From NCBI RefSeq assembly GCF_000157895.3, contig NC_022663.1, positions 3,038,001-3,102,000 of the forward strand: 64,000 nt of DNA, written 5' to 3'. The translations under genes were made by a program, and so were the position numbers. Under the pieces are notes generated by a model that saw only the letters and a list, made by a program, of their open reading frames with translations, was not told where the DNA came from and ran no database searches. Positions 15,969 to 23,988 of the stretch are shown piece after piece; position 1 is the first letter of the stretch; every line of letters starts with the position of its first letter. Source of the stretch: Mycobacterium kansasii ATCC 12478. Lineage in GTDB: Bacteria > Actinomycetota > Actinomycetes > Mycobacteriales > Mycobacteriaceae.

Positions 15969-15984
15969 ATAGTTTACAAACTAT
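15969..15984. promoter_or_regulatory. Palindromic operator candidate, 7-bp arms
   Basis: ATAGTTT-AC-AAACTAT is a perfect inverted repeat with a 2-bp centre in an A+T-rich patch of an otherwise G+C-rich region. It sits between the divergent PucR-type regulator and the CoA-transferase gene, 12 bp from the latter's first possible start. It is a good candidate for the regulator's binding site; this is inference. Confidence 0.6.
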
Positions 15985-15996
15985 ATTGCAGGCATC

Positions 15997-17286
15997 ATGG
16001 CCGCCGTAGGTTTGTGCCTCATGACGCATGACAGTTCGCATGGCCAAGCTCCTTCGGCGACCGGTCCCGCCAAGTGCCTTCCGCTCGAGGGCATCCGCAT
16101 CCTCGACCTGACTCGGGCGCTGTCGGGTCCGTTCTGCACCACGCTCCTCGGCGACCTCGGCGCCGACATCATCAAGGTCGAGCCAACCGGCGGCGACATG
16201 ATCCGACACTGGGGGCCGCACGATCGGGGCACCAGCCTCTACCACGTCTCGGTCAACCGCAACAAGCGCTCCATCTCCCTCGATCTCCGTTCGGAAGACG
16301 GCAGGGCCGTGCTGCGCCGGCTGGCCGAGCACGTCGACGTGATCGTGGAGAACTTCCGTCCCGGCATCCTGGCGGACATCGGCCTCGACGCCGACTGGCT
16401 CGACCAGCACGCACCGGACGCCGTCGTCGCCAGTGTCACCGGGTTCGGCAGCCGCGGACCGCTGCACCGCGAACCCTGCTTCGACCAGATCATCCAGGGC
16501 ATGGGCGGCCTGATGTCGCTTACCGGCGAGCCGTCCCGTGACGGGGTGCGGGTGGGCCTGCCGATCGTCGACCTCCTCACCGGGATGTTTGCCGCCGTCG
16601 GCGTTGCGGCGGCGCTCGCCGGGCGTGCCCGGGGTGTCACGACCCGCACCGTCGGCACCTCCATGCTCGAGAGCGTCCTGGCGGTCCTGACCTTCCAGGC
16701 GCAGAATTACCTGTCCAACGGCACCGTCCCCGAACGCGTCGGGAACTCCCATCCGGTTCTGGCACCGTGCGGCGTGTTCCAGACCGCCGACCACGCGATC
16801 AACATCGCCGCTGGTACACAGGCCCACTTCGAGCGGCTCTGCGGGCTGGTCGGCCGCGAGGATCTGATCAACGATCCGCGGTTCTGCGACAGCCCGAGCC
16901 GGCTGCGCCATCGCGAGGAACTCGACGCCGTCATCGCCGGGGCTCTGGCCACGGCGGACTCGGGACACTGGGTCCGCCTGCTGCGTGAAGCCGGCATCCC
17001 GACCGGGCCGGTCCACGACATGGCGGGCGTGTTTGCCGACCCGCAGGTGCACGCGGTCGACGCCGTCGACAGCGTCGACCACCCCAGCCTCGGCACCGTG
17101 CACCTCGTCCGTGGCCCCCTGCACATCGACGGCCAGCCGTGCTCCGTGCGGCTGGCGCCGCCCCTACTCGGCGAACACAGCCGAGAGATCCTGCGCGAAT
17201 TCGGAGTGTCCGAGAGCGAGATCGCCGGTCTGGTCGCCGACGGTGTGCTGCTCACGCACAGCGAGCTGGTCGAGGTCACCCGATGA
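15997..17286 (+). CDS. Class III CoA-transferase (CaiB/BaiF family)
   Basis: A 429-residue family III CoA-transferase. It begins the fold with LEGIRILDLTRALSGPFCTTLLGDLGAD, then VEPTGGDMIRHWGP, the CoA-binding NRNKRSISLDLRSEDG, IVENFRPGILADIGLD and GFGSRGPLHREPCFDQIIQGMGGLMSLTGEP. The catalytic aspartate is expected at D192 (GLPIVDLLTGMF). Such enzymes move CoA between carboxylic acids, usually to activate a substrate for beta-oxidation-like degradation. ATG 15997 is the first start; M9 (16021) is equally plausible. Its stop overlaps the crotonase ATG (ATGA at 17283), indicating translational coupling. Confidence 0.88.
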   Translation: MAAVGLCLMTHDSSHGQAPSATGPAKCLPLEGIRILDLTRALSGPFCTTLLGDLGADIIKVEPTGGDMIRHWGPHDRGTSLYHVSVNRNKRSISLDLRSEDGRAVLRRLAEHVDVIVENFRPGILADIGLDADWLDQHAPDAVVASVTGFGSRGPLHREPCFDQIIQGMGGLMSLTGEPSRDGVRVGLPIVDLLTGMFAAVGVAAALAGRARGVTTRTVGTSMLESVLAVLTFQAQNYLSNGTVPERVGNSHPVLAPCGVFQTADHAINIAAGTQAHFERLCGLVGREDLINDPRFCDSPSRLRHREELDAVIAGALATADSGHWVRLLREAGIPTGPVHDMAGVFADPQVHAVDAVDSVDHPSLGTVHLVRGPLHIDGQPCSVRLAPPLLGEHSREILREFGVSESEIAGLVADGVLLTHSELVEVTR

Positions 17287-18068
17287 GTGAGGTCCCGTGG
17301 AAGATCGACGGTCCGCTGGCCACGGTGACCGTCTCGCGCCCGAAGAAGCGCAACGCCCTGACCGCAGCAATGTGGACCGCGATCGCTGAACTGGTCCCGG
17401 AGCTCGCCGATACCGACGGGGTCCGGCTGATCGCGCTGCGGGGGGCCGGCGGCTACTTCTCCGCGGGGGCCGACCTCGCCGACGTGCTGGCAGCCACCAC
17501 TGATCTCGACGCCGCGACCGCGTACTGCCGGATCGTCGTCGGGGCATTGGCCGCCGTCGCCACGTGCCGGATCCCGACGATCGCCGCCGTCGACGGCCTC
17601 GCGGCGGGCGGCGGGGTCGAGCTGGCTCTGGCGGCGGACAACCGGATCGCGACTGCCCGGAGCACGTTCCAGCTGCCGTTCGGCGCGCTGGGGGTTGTCC
17701 CCGACGGCATCACGCTGCGCAGGCTGACCACCATCGTCGGCGATGCGACCGCCCAATGGATGATGCTGACCGGCCGCCCGATGGACGCGGCGAACGCGCT
17801 GCGCACCGGGCTGATCGACGACCTGGTCACCGACGTGCCGCTCGACACCGTTGGCCGCATCGCCGAATCCGTGGCCAACCACTGCTTCCCAGCCCTGCTG
17901 CGCGCGCGGGAACTGGTCAAACCCACCCTCGACGCCGCACAGATCGAGCGCGACGCCGAGGAGATGGCGCGCTCATTCGTGTCGGGACACGTCCGGGAAG
18001 CCGTCGTCCGCTTCACCGAGGAACGTTCCCGCTCCGACGAATCCGCCGTAAATACCACCGCGAGCTAG
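17283..18068 (+). CDS. Crotonase-family enoyl-CoA hydratase/isomerase
   Basis: A 261-residue crotonase fold protein. Oxyanion-hole segments are YFSAGADLADVL and DGLAAGGGVELALAADNRIA, where the first hydratase Glu is present (GGGVE). The second Glu, normally in the sequence PE, is Phe here (FQLPFGALGVVPDG), so a standard syn-hydration mechanism is unlikely; isomerase, thioesterase or C-C lyase chemistry is possible. It starts inside the CoA-transferase stop codon and both genes probably serve one pathway controlled by the divergent PucR-type protein. Ends 78 bp before tRNA-Ser(TGA). Confidence 0.85.
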   Translation: MSEVPWKIDGPLATVTVSRPKKRNALTAAMWTAIAELVPELADTDGVRLIALRGAGGYFSAGADLADVLAATTDLDAATAYCRIVVGALAAVATCRIPTIAAVDGLAAGGGVELALAADNRIATARSTFQLPFGALGVVPDGITLRRLTTIVGDATAQWMMLTGRPMDAANALRTGLIDDLVTDVPLDTVGRIAESVANHCFPALLRARELVKPTLDAAQIERDAEEMARSFVSGHVREAVVRFTEERSRSDESAVNTTAS

Positions 18069-18146
18069 GAACCGCCATGTCAGTCCCCCCGCCGCCGAAC
18101 GGCCCGGAGCTCCTGGCGCCAAATTCGGAAACCACCCCGCAAACGG

Positions 18147-18233
18147 CGGTGGCGGAGGGATTTGAACCCCCGGACGGTTTTAGCCGTCTCTCGCTTTCAA
18201 GGCGAGTGCATTAGGCCGCTCTGCCACGCCACC
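18147..18233 (-). tRNA. tRNA-Ser(TGA)
   Basis: Class II tRNA on the minus strand, 87 nt: acceptor GGTGGCG/CGCCACC, anticodon stem CTCGC/GCGAG with loop CTTGAAA (anticodon TGA), long variable arm (GACGGCT...CCGTC) and T loop TTCAAAT. It borders the accessory-looking PucR/CoA-transferase unit. Confidence 0.95.
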
Positions 18234-18266
18234 GCTGCTTAGGGTAGCGGTTGTAGCGTGGCCCTC

Positions 18267-19238
18267 ATGCGTGCCATCGTCGCCGAATCGGCGGAGCAAC
18301 TGGTTTGGCGGGAAGTCCCCGATGTCGCGGCAGGCCCGGGCGAGGTGCTGGTCAAGGTCGCCGCGGCCGGTGTCAACCGCGCCGACGTGCTGCAGGCCGC
18401 CGGAAAATACCCGCCGCCGCCCGGAGCCAGCGAGATCATCGGTATGGAGGTCAGCGGCACGGTCGCCTCGGTGGGTGCCGATGTGACGGATTGGTCTGCG
18501 GGACAAGAGGTTTGCGCGTTGCTGGCCGGCGGTGGCTACGCCGAATACGTCGCCGTCCCGGCCGGCCAGGTGATGCCGCTGCCCCCGAACGTCGGCCTCG
18601 TCGACGCCGCGGCACTGCCCGAAGTCGCCTGCACGGTGTGGTCGAACCTGGTGATGACAGCCCACCTGGCCCCGGGTCAGCTGCTGCTGATCCACGGCGG
18701 CGCCAGCGGCATCGGCACCCACGCGATCCAGGTGGCTCGCGCGTTGGGCGCCCGGGTGGCGGTCACCGCCGGGACGCCGGAAAAGCTGGAACTCTGTCGC
18801 GGCCTCGGGGCGCAGATCACCATCAACTATCACGACGAGGACTTCGTCGCTCGCCTCAAACAGGAGGGCCCCGGGGCCGACGTGATCCTCGACATCATGG
18901 GCGCGGCCTACCTGGACCGCAATATCGACGCCCTGGCCGTCGACGGGCAGCTCGTCGTCATCGGCATGCAGGGCGGCGTCAAGGCGGAGCTCAACCTGGG
19001 CAAGTTGCTCACCAAAAGGGCCCGGATCATCGGCACCACGCTGCGGGCCCGGCCGGTGACCGGTCCGAACGGCAAGAGCGCCATCGCTCAGGCGGTGACG
19101 GCCTCGGTCTGGCCGATGATCGCCAACGAGCGAGTTCGGCCGGTCATCGGCACCCGGCTGCCCATCCAACAGGCGGCGCAGGCGCATCAACTGATGCTGT
19201 CGGGCAAGACGTACGGCAAGATCCTGCTGACCATCTGA
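18267..19238 (+). CDS. Zinc-free NADPH:quinone oxidoreductase (Rv3777-type)
   Basis: A 323-residue medium-chain dehydrogenase/reductase of the quinone-oxidoreductase (PIG3) type. Landmarks are AAGVNRADVLQAAGKYPPPPGASEIIGMEVSG, ALLAGGGYAEYVAVP, the nucleotide-binding LLIHGGASGIGTHAIQVARALGARV and the C-terminal AAQAHQLMLSGKTYGKILLTI. No zinc ligands. It would reduce quinones or enals with NADPH in the cytoplasm. The ATG at 18267 matches the family start; an in-frame GTG at 18258 would add three residues. Confidence 0.88.
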   Translation: MRAIVAESAEQLVWREVPDVAAGPGEVLVKVAAAGVNRADVLQAAGKYPPPPGASEIIGMEVSGTVASVGADVTDWSAGQEVCALLAGGGYAEYVAVPAGQVMPLPPNVGLVDAAALPEVACTVWSNLVMTAHLAPGQLLLIHGGASGIGTHAIQVARALGARVAVTAGTPEKLELCRGLGAQITINYHDEDFVARLKQEGPGADVILDIMGAAYLDRNIDALAVDGQLVVIGMQGGVKAELNLGKLLTKRARIIGTTLRARPVTGPNGKSAIAQAVTASVWPMIANERVRPVIGTRLPIQQAAQAHQLMLSGKTYGKILLTI

Positions 19239-19241
19239 CCC

Positions 19242-19301
19242 GCGAGCGTAACGCCACGGCGATACCGGCGCCGAAATTTCGCCCTGGCGTTACGGTCGCG
19301 A
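19242..19301. repeat. Imperfect inverted repeat, 22-bp arms; hairpin between convergent genes
   Basis: Left arm 19242-19263 and right arm 19280-19301 pair over 20 of 22 positions around a 16-nt loop. The arms contain CGAGCGTAACGCCAC. It lies between the stop codons of two convergent genes, so it can act as a bidirectional terminator, but there is no U-tract. The arm sequence shares CGAGCGTRACGCCAC with a duplicated motif inside aftA (34496-34551), so it also looks like a member of a dispersed repeat family. Confidence 0.75.
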
Positions 19302-19317
19302 GTGGCCAACCCGACCC

Positions 19318-20514
19318 TTAACCCAGCGAAGCCAGCGCGCGCACCAGCTGGTCGACTTCGGCCGTCGTCGAATAGTGGGCCAGCCCGACTGTCACCGCGC
19401 CGCCCACGTCGTTGGCTCCGAGCACGTCGAGCACCCGGGAATTGGCATTGGCGATCGCCAGAATTCCGTTGTCCGCCAACCGCTGTACCACCCGATCGGC
19501 CGGCACGTCGTGAAATGCGAAGCTCAGCACCGGTATCCGCGCTTCCGGGCGGCCGATCAGGATCACCAGCGGCAACGACCGCAACGACACCATCAGGTAA
19601 TCGAAGATCCGGTTCAGGTAGGCCGACGCGGAATGCATCGACACCGACAGGCGTTCGCGGCGAGTCCCGCGAGCCGACTCGTCCAGGGAGGCGAGGTATT
19701 CGATGCTGGCGACCACGCCGGCCAGCAGACCGAACTGGTGCCCGCCGATCTCCAGCCGCGCCGGACCGGTGGCATAAGGATTCGTCGACACGGAGGCGAA
19801 GGTGTTCATCAGCGCCGGCTCACGGAAAACCATCGCCCCGACCGGCGGCCCGCCCCAGCCGACGGCGTTCACCGCCACCACGTCGGCCTCGGTTTCCTTG
19901 ATGTCGATCAGCCGGTATGGGGCGGCAGCGGAGTGGTCGACCACCACCAGACCGCCGACGTCGTGGACCAGCTTGGTCATCGCCCGCAGGTCGGTGATTG
20001 CGCCCAGCGTCCCCGACGCCGAGGTGACCGCGACCAGTCGGGTCGACTTGCTGATCAGGCTCTCCCACTGCCACGTCGGCAGCTCACCGGTCTCGATGTC
20101 GACCTCGGCCCACTTGACCTTGGCGCCGTAGCGGTGTGCCGCCCGCAGCCACGGCGCGATGTTGGCCTCGTCGTCGAGGCGGCTGACGATGACCTCGTAG
20201 CCCAGGCCGGCGCGCGAGGACGACGCCTCGGCCAACGACGACAACAGCACCGCGCGATCGGCGCCCAGCACGACGCCGCCCGGATCGCCGTTGACCAGAT
20301 CGGCCACCGCCTCACGCGCGGCATCCAGCACGGCGGCGCTGCGCCTCGCCGAGGGGTGCGCCCCCGCCGTGCTGGCGGCAGACCTGCGAAATGCCGTCGA
20401 CACCGTGGTGGCGACGGAATCGGGAATCAGCATGCCGGCCGTCGCGTCGAAGTGCACCCATCCGTCACCCAGCGACGGGTGCAACCCCCGCACCCGGGCG
20501 ACGTCATATGGCAT
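19318..20514 (-). CDS. Class V aminotransferase/cysteine-desulfurase-fold protein lacking the PLP lysine (Rv3778c-type)
   Basis: A 398-residue protein with the class V aminotransferase fold: VHFDATAGMLIPDSV, STAGAHPSARRSAAVLDAAREAVADL, EANIAPWLRAA, GGLVVVDHSAAAPYRLID and a C-terminal domain ending ALASLG. At the position where cysteine desulfurases have S-G-H-K before a GP-rich turn, this protein reads N-A-V-G (ADVVAVNAVGWGGPPVG), so the Schiff-base lysine appears to be Gly. It may be a non-catalytic or reassigned PLP-fold protein. The ATG at 20514 gives the H37Rv length; the longer frame reaches into the intergenic region. Confidence 0.85.
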   Translation of the reverse strand: MPYDVARVRGLHPSLGDGWVHFDATAGMLIPDSVATTVSTAFRRSAASTAGAHPSARRSAAVLDAAREAVADLVNGDPGGVVLGADRAVLLSSLAEASSSRAGLGYEVIVSRLDDEANIAPWLRAAHRYGAKVKWAEVDIETGELPTWQWESLISKSTRLVAVTSASGTLGAITDLRAMTKLVHDVGGLVVVDHSAAAPYRLIDIKETEADVVAVNAVGWGGPPVGAMVFREPALMNTFASVSTNPYATGPARLEIGGHQFGLLAGVVASIEYLASLDESARGTRRERLSVSMHSASAYLNRIFDYLMVSLRSLPLVILIGRPEARIPVLSFAFHDVPADRVVQRLADNGILAIANANSRVLDVLGANDVGGAVTVGLAHYSTTAEVDQLVRALASLG

Positions 20515-20633
20515 GCCAGCCACCCTAATGCTCTCGCTATATCTGCAAATTGGTGACGGTCGTGGGCGCCCCATCGGCGTTTCAGCCGTTACGGCTTCCC
20601 GAGCCAGGACACCCGGCCAGCCATACTAGTCCA

Positions 20634-22604
20634 GTGAGCTTGTGGTTCGGAACGCTGATCGCATTGGTCTTGCTGATCGCGCCCGGGGCAATCGTCGCAC
20701 GCATCGCTCAGCTGAACTGGCCCACCGCCATTGCGGTGGGCCCGCCGCTGACGTACGGCGTCATCGCCGTGGCGATCCTCCCCTATGGCGCGCTGGGCAT
20801 TCCGTGGAACGGCTGGACGGCGCTGGTGGCCCTGGCTGTCGTGGCCGCGGTGGCCATCGGCCTTCAGCTCTTGTCGGGCCGCTTTCGGGACCGCGACGCC
20901 GAGGCGCGGGCGGTCGGTCGCGGTCCCGCGCTGACGGTCGCGGCCGGGGTGCTGTTGGGGGTGCTGTTCATCGGCTGGGCGGCCTATCGCGGGATCCCGC
21001 ACTGGCAGTCCATCCCGAGTACCTGGGACGCGGTGTGGCACGCCAACACCGTGCGCTTCATCCTCGACACCGGCCAGGCGTCGCCCACCCACATGGGCGA
21101 GCTGCGCAACGTCGAAACCCACGCGCTGCTGTACTACCCGTCGGTGTTCCACGCGCTGGCAGCGGTGTTCTGCCAGCTCACCGGCGCCGCGGCCACCACC
21201 GGTTACACGCTGAACTCGCTGGCCGCGGCGATCTGGCTGTTTCCGGTGAGCGCGGCGGTGCTGACCTGGCGAGCGGTTCGCACCCACACCACCGAGTGGC
21301 GCACCGCGGGCGCGGCGGCCACCGCTGCGGCGTTGTCGGCGTCGTTCACCGCCGTGCCCTACGTCGAGTTCGACACCGCCGCGATGCCCAACCTCGCGGC
21401 GTACGGGGTCGCGGTGCCCACCATGGCGCTGATCACCTCGACGTTGCGCCACCGCGACCGCATCCCGGTGGCCGTGCTGGCGTTCGTGGGTGTGCTGTCG
21501 GTGCACATCAGCGGTGGCCTTGTCGTCGTGCTGTTGGTGTCGGCCTGGTGGCTGTTCGATGCCTTGTGGCATCCGGTCCGCGGCCGGTTGGCCGATCTGC
21601 TGACCCTGGCCGGCGTGGCGGTGATTTCCGGGCTGATCATGCTGCCGCAGTTCCTCAGCGTCCAGCAGCAGGAAGACATCATCGCCGGGCACTCCTTCCT
21701 CACCTACCTGAGCAAGAAACGTGGCCTGTTCGACGCCGTTTTCCAGCACTCCCGCCACCTCAACGACTTCCCGGTCCAGTACGGGCTGATCCTGCTGGCC
21801 GCCGTCGGCGGGTTCATGCTGCTGGTCAAGAAGATCTGGTGGCCGCTGGCGGTGTGGTTGCTGCTGGTCGTGATGAACGTCAATGCCGGCACCCCGCTGG
21901 GCGGCCCGATCGGAGCGGTGGCCGGCGGGCTCGGCGAATTCTTCTACAACGACCCGCGCCGGATCGCGGCAGCCACCACGCTGCTGCTGATGCTGATGGC
22001 CGGCGTCGCCTTGTTCACGATCGTCATGCTGGCGGTGGCCGGGGCGAAACGACTGACCCAGCGCTTCAAGACGCTGCCGCAGCCGTTCTGGACCTCGGTC
22101 ACCGCTGCGCTGCTGGCGGGGATCTGCCTGGCCAGTGCCTGGCATTACTTTCCGCGGCACCGCTTCCTGTTCGGCGACAAGTACGACTCGGTGATGATCG
22201 ACCAACGCGACCTCGACGCCATGGCCTACCTGGCGACCCTGCCCGGCGCGCGCGACACCCTGATCGGCAATGCCAACACCGACGGCACCGCGTGGATGTA
22301 TGCCGTGGCAGGCCTGCACCCGCTGTGGACCCACTACGACTACCCCGTGCAGCAGGGGCCCGGCTACCACCGGTTCATCTTCTGGGCCTACGCGCGCAAT
22401 GGCGATACCGATCCGCGGGTGCTGGAGTCCATCAAGGCGCTCAATATCCGCTACATCCTGACCAGCAGCCCGACGGTCAGGGGGTTCGCCGTTCCCGACG
22501 GACTAGTCTCTCTGGAGAAATCGCCGTCGTGGAAGAAGATTTACGACAACGGCGGAGCCCGGATTTACGAGTGGCGCGGGCAGAGCTCGACGACGCACTC
22601 CTAG
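20634..22604 (+). CDS. Polytopic membrane glycosyltransferase-like protein (Rv3779-type)
   Basis: A 656-residue membrane protein with many hydrophobic helices (about 12-14) and a C-terminal extracytoplasmic domain from about residue 510 (HRFLFGDKYDSVMIDQRDLDAMAYLATLPGARDTLIGN). It corresponds to Rv3779, which has been proposed to take part in polyprenyl-phosphate-mannose and mannolipid synthesis. A GT-C-like acidic loop is visible in the first periplasmic region (STWDAVWHANTVRFILDTGQ). The GTG at 20634 starts directly at the first helix; upstream frame is not protein-like. It is followed 16 bp later by bpa. Confidence 0.85.
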   Translation: MSLWFGTLIALVLLIAPGAIVARIAQLNWPTAIAVGPPLTYGVIAVAILPYGALGIPWNGWTALVALAVVAAVAIGLQLLSGRFRDRDAEARAVGRGPALTVAAGVLLGVLFIGWAAYRGIPHWQSIPSTWDAVWHANTVRFILDTGQASPTHMGELRNVETHALLYYPSVFHALAAVFCQLTGAAATTGYTLNSLAAAIWLFPVSAAVLTWRAVRTHTTEWRTAGAAATAAALSASFTAVPYVEFDTAAMPNLAAYGVAVPTMALITSTLRHRDRIPVAVLAFVGVLSVHISGGLVVVLLVSAWWLFDALWHPVRGRLADLLTLAGVAVISGLIMLPQFLSVQQQEDIIAGHSFLTYLSKKRGLFDAVFQHSRHLNDFPVQYGLILLAAVGGFMLLVKKIWWPLAVWLLLVVMNVNAGTPLGGPIGAVAGGLGEFFYNDPRRIAAATTLLLMLMAGVALFTIVMLAVAGAKRLTQRFKTLPQPFWTSVTAALLAGICLASAWHYFPRHRFLFGDKYDSVMIDQRDLDAMAYLATLPGARDTLIGNANTDGTAWMYAVAGLHPLWTHYDYPVQQGPGYHRFIFWAYARNGDTDPRVLESIKALNIRYILTSSPTVRGFAVPDGLVSLEKSPSWKKIYDNGGARIYEWRGQSSTTHS

Positions 22605-22620
22605 TCGACACGTAAGAGGG

Positions 22621-23142
22621 ATGGTGACTGGATTGACTACCGGCAACGACGACCAAGATGTCGAGGGCGTCGAGATCATCGGTGGCGAACCGCGGTTCAT
22701 GGCGATAACCGAAGACGACTCCGACGAGCGGTCGCTGACCGACCTCGTCGAACAGCCGGCCAAGGTGATGCGAATAGGCACGATGATCAAGCAACTGCTC
22801 GAGGAGGTCCGCGCCGCGCCGCTGGACGAGGCCAGCCGCAACCGGCTTCGTGATATCCACGCCACCAGCATCCGCGAGCTCGAGGACGGCCTGGCGCCGG
22901 AACTGCGCGAGGAACTCGACCGGCTGACGCTGCCGTTCAGCGAGGACGCCGCGCCTTCGGACGCCGAGCTGCGCATCGCGCAGGCACAGTTGGTCGGCTG
23001 GCTGGAAGGTCTGTTCCACGGCATCCAGACCGCGCTGTTCGCCCAGCAGATGGCCGCCCGCGCGCAGCTGGAGCAGATGCGCCAGGGCGCGCTGCCCCCC
23101 GGCATGGGCAAGCCCGGCCACGGCCACGGCCAGTACCTGTAG
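22621..23142 (+). CDS. bpa: Bacterial proteasome activator Bpa (PafE)
   Basis: A 173-residue protein corresponding to Rv3780, the ATP-independent ring activator of the mycobacterial 20S proteasome. The helical core (residues about 40-155) includes SLTDLVEQPAKVMRIGTMIKQLLEEVR and AQLVGWLEGLFHGIQTALFAQQMAARAQLEQM. The C-terminal GQYL (170-173) is the proteasome-docking tail. The N-terminus is acidic and likely disordered. It lies four bases upstream of the galactan-exporter ATPase gene, although no functional link is known. Confidence 0.93.
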   Translation: MVTGLTTGNDDQDVEGVEIIGGEPRFMAITEDDSDERSLTDLVEQPAKVMRIGTMIKQLLEEVRAAPLDEASRNRLRDIHATSIRELEDGLAPELREELDRLTLPFSEDAAPSDAELRIAQAQLVGWLEGLFHGIQTALFAQQMAARAQLEQMRQGALPPGMGKPGHGHGQYL

Positions 23143-23145
23143 ACC

Positions 23146-23988
23146 GTGTCCAAGGCTCCGCACATCGAGACGCGCGATGCGTGGGTGGAGTTTCCCATCT
23201 TCGACGCCAAGTCGCGTTCCCTGAAGAAGGCCTTCCTGGGCAAGGCCGGCGGTGCGATCGGCCGCAACAGCTCCAACGTCGTCGTCATCGAGGCGTTGCG
23301 GGACATCACCATGTCGCTCGAACTCGGCGACCGGGTGGGCCTGGTCGGCCACAACGGGGCCGGGAAATCGACTCTGCTGCGCCTGCTTTCCGGCATTTAC
23401 GAACCCACGCGCGGCTGGGCCAAGGTCACCGGCCGGGTGGCGCCGGTCTTCGATCTGGGCATCGGCATGGACCCCGAGATCTCCGGCTACGAAAACATCA
23501 TCATCCGCGGCCTGTTCCTGGGACAGACCCGCAAGCAGATGCAGGCCAAGGTGGACGAGATAGCCGAGTTCACCGAGTTGGGCGAATACCTGTCAATGCC
23601 GCTGCGCACCTATTCGACCGGAATGCGGGTGCGGCTGGCGATGGGCGTGGTGACCAGCATCGACCCCGAGATCCTGTTGCTGGACGAAGGCATCGGCGCG
23701 GTGGACGCCGAATTCCTGAAGAAGGCCCAGTCGCGGTTGCAGAGCCTGGTCGACCGTTCCGGAATCCTGGTGTTCGCAAGCCATTCCAACGAATTTCTGG
23801 CCCGGCTGTGCAAGACCGCGATGTGGATCGACCACGGCGTCATCAAGCTCACCGGCGGCATCGAAGACGTGGTGCGCGCCTACGAGGGCGAGGACGCGGC
23901 CCGGCACGTGCACGACGTGCTGGCCGAGACGGCGAACACCGGCATGACGCAACAGCCGCTGGCGCAACAAGCGTCCGGGGATGAGTGA
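23146..23988 (+). CDS. rfbE: ABC transporter ATP-binding subunit, galactan export (Wzt/RfbE-type, Rv3781)
   Basis: A 280-residue ATPase of the Wzt/TagH polysaccharide-export type. Walker A is GHNGAGKST (68-76), the signature loop is YSTGMRVRLAMG, Walker B is ILLLDEGIGAVD and the switch His is in VFASHSNEF. It energises transport of the lipid-linked galactan across the plasma membrane with the permease at 24886. The N-terminal about 45 residues before the Walker region are typical of this subgroup. The GTG at 23146 is four bases after bpa. The stop overlaps glfT1 by eight bases. Confidence 0.9.
   Translation: MSKAPHIETRDAWVEFPIFDAKSRSLKKAFLGKAGGAIGRNSSNVVVIEALRDITMSLELGDRVGLVGHNGAGKSTLLRLLSGIYEPTRGWAKVTGRVAPVFDLGIGMDPEISGYENIIIRGLFLGQTRKQMQAKVDEIAEFTELGEYLSMPLRTYSTGMRVRLAMGVVTSIDPEILLLDEGIGAVDAEFLKKAQSRLQSLVDRSGILVFASHSNEFLARLCKTAMWIDHGVIKLTGGIEDVVRAYEGEDAARHVHDVLAETANTGMTQQPLAQQASGDE

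Noticed and set aside
19375..20556. A 393-codon plus-strand frame opposite the Rv3778c-type gene
   Set aside because: Composition is that of an antisense shadow and the minus-strand gene is recognisable throughout.
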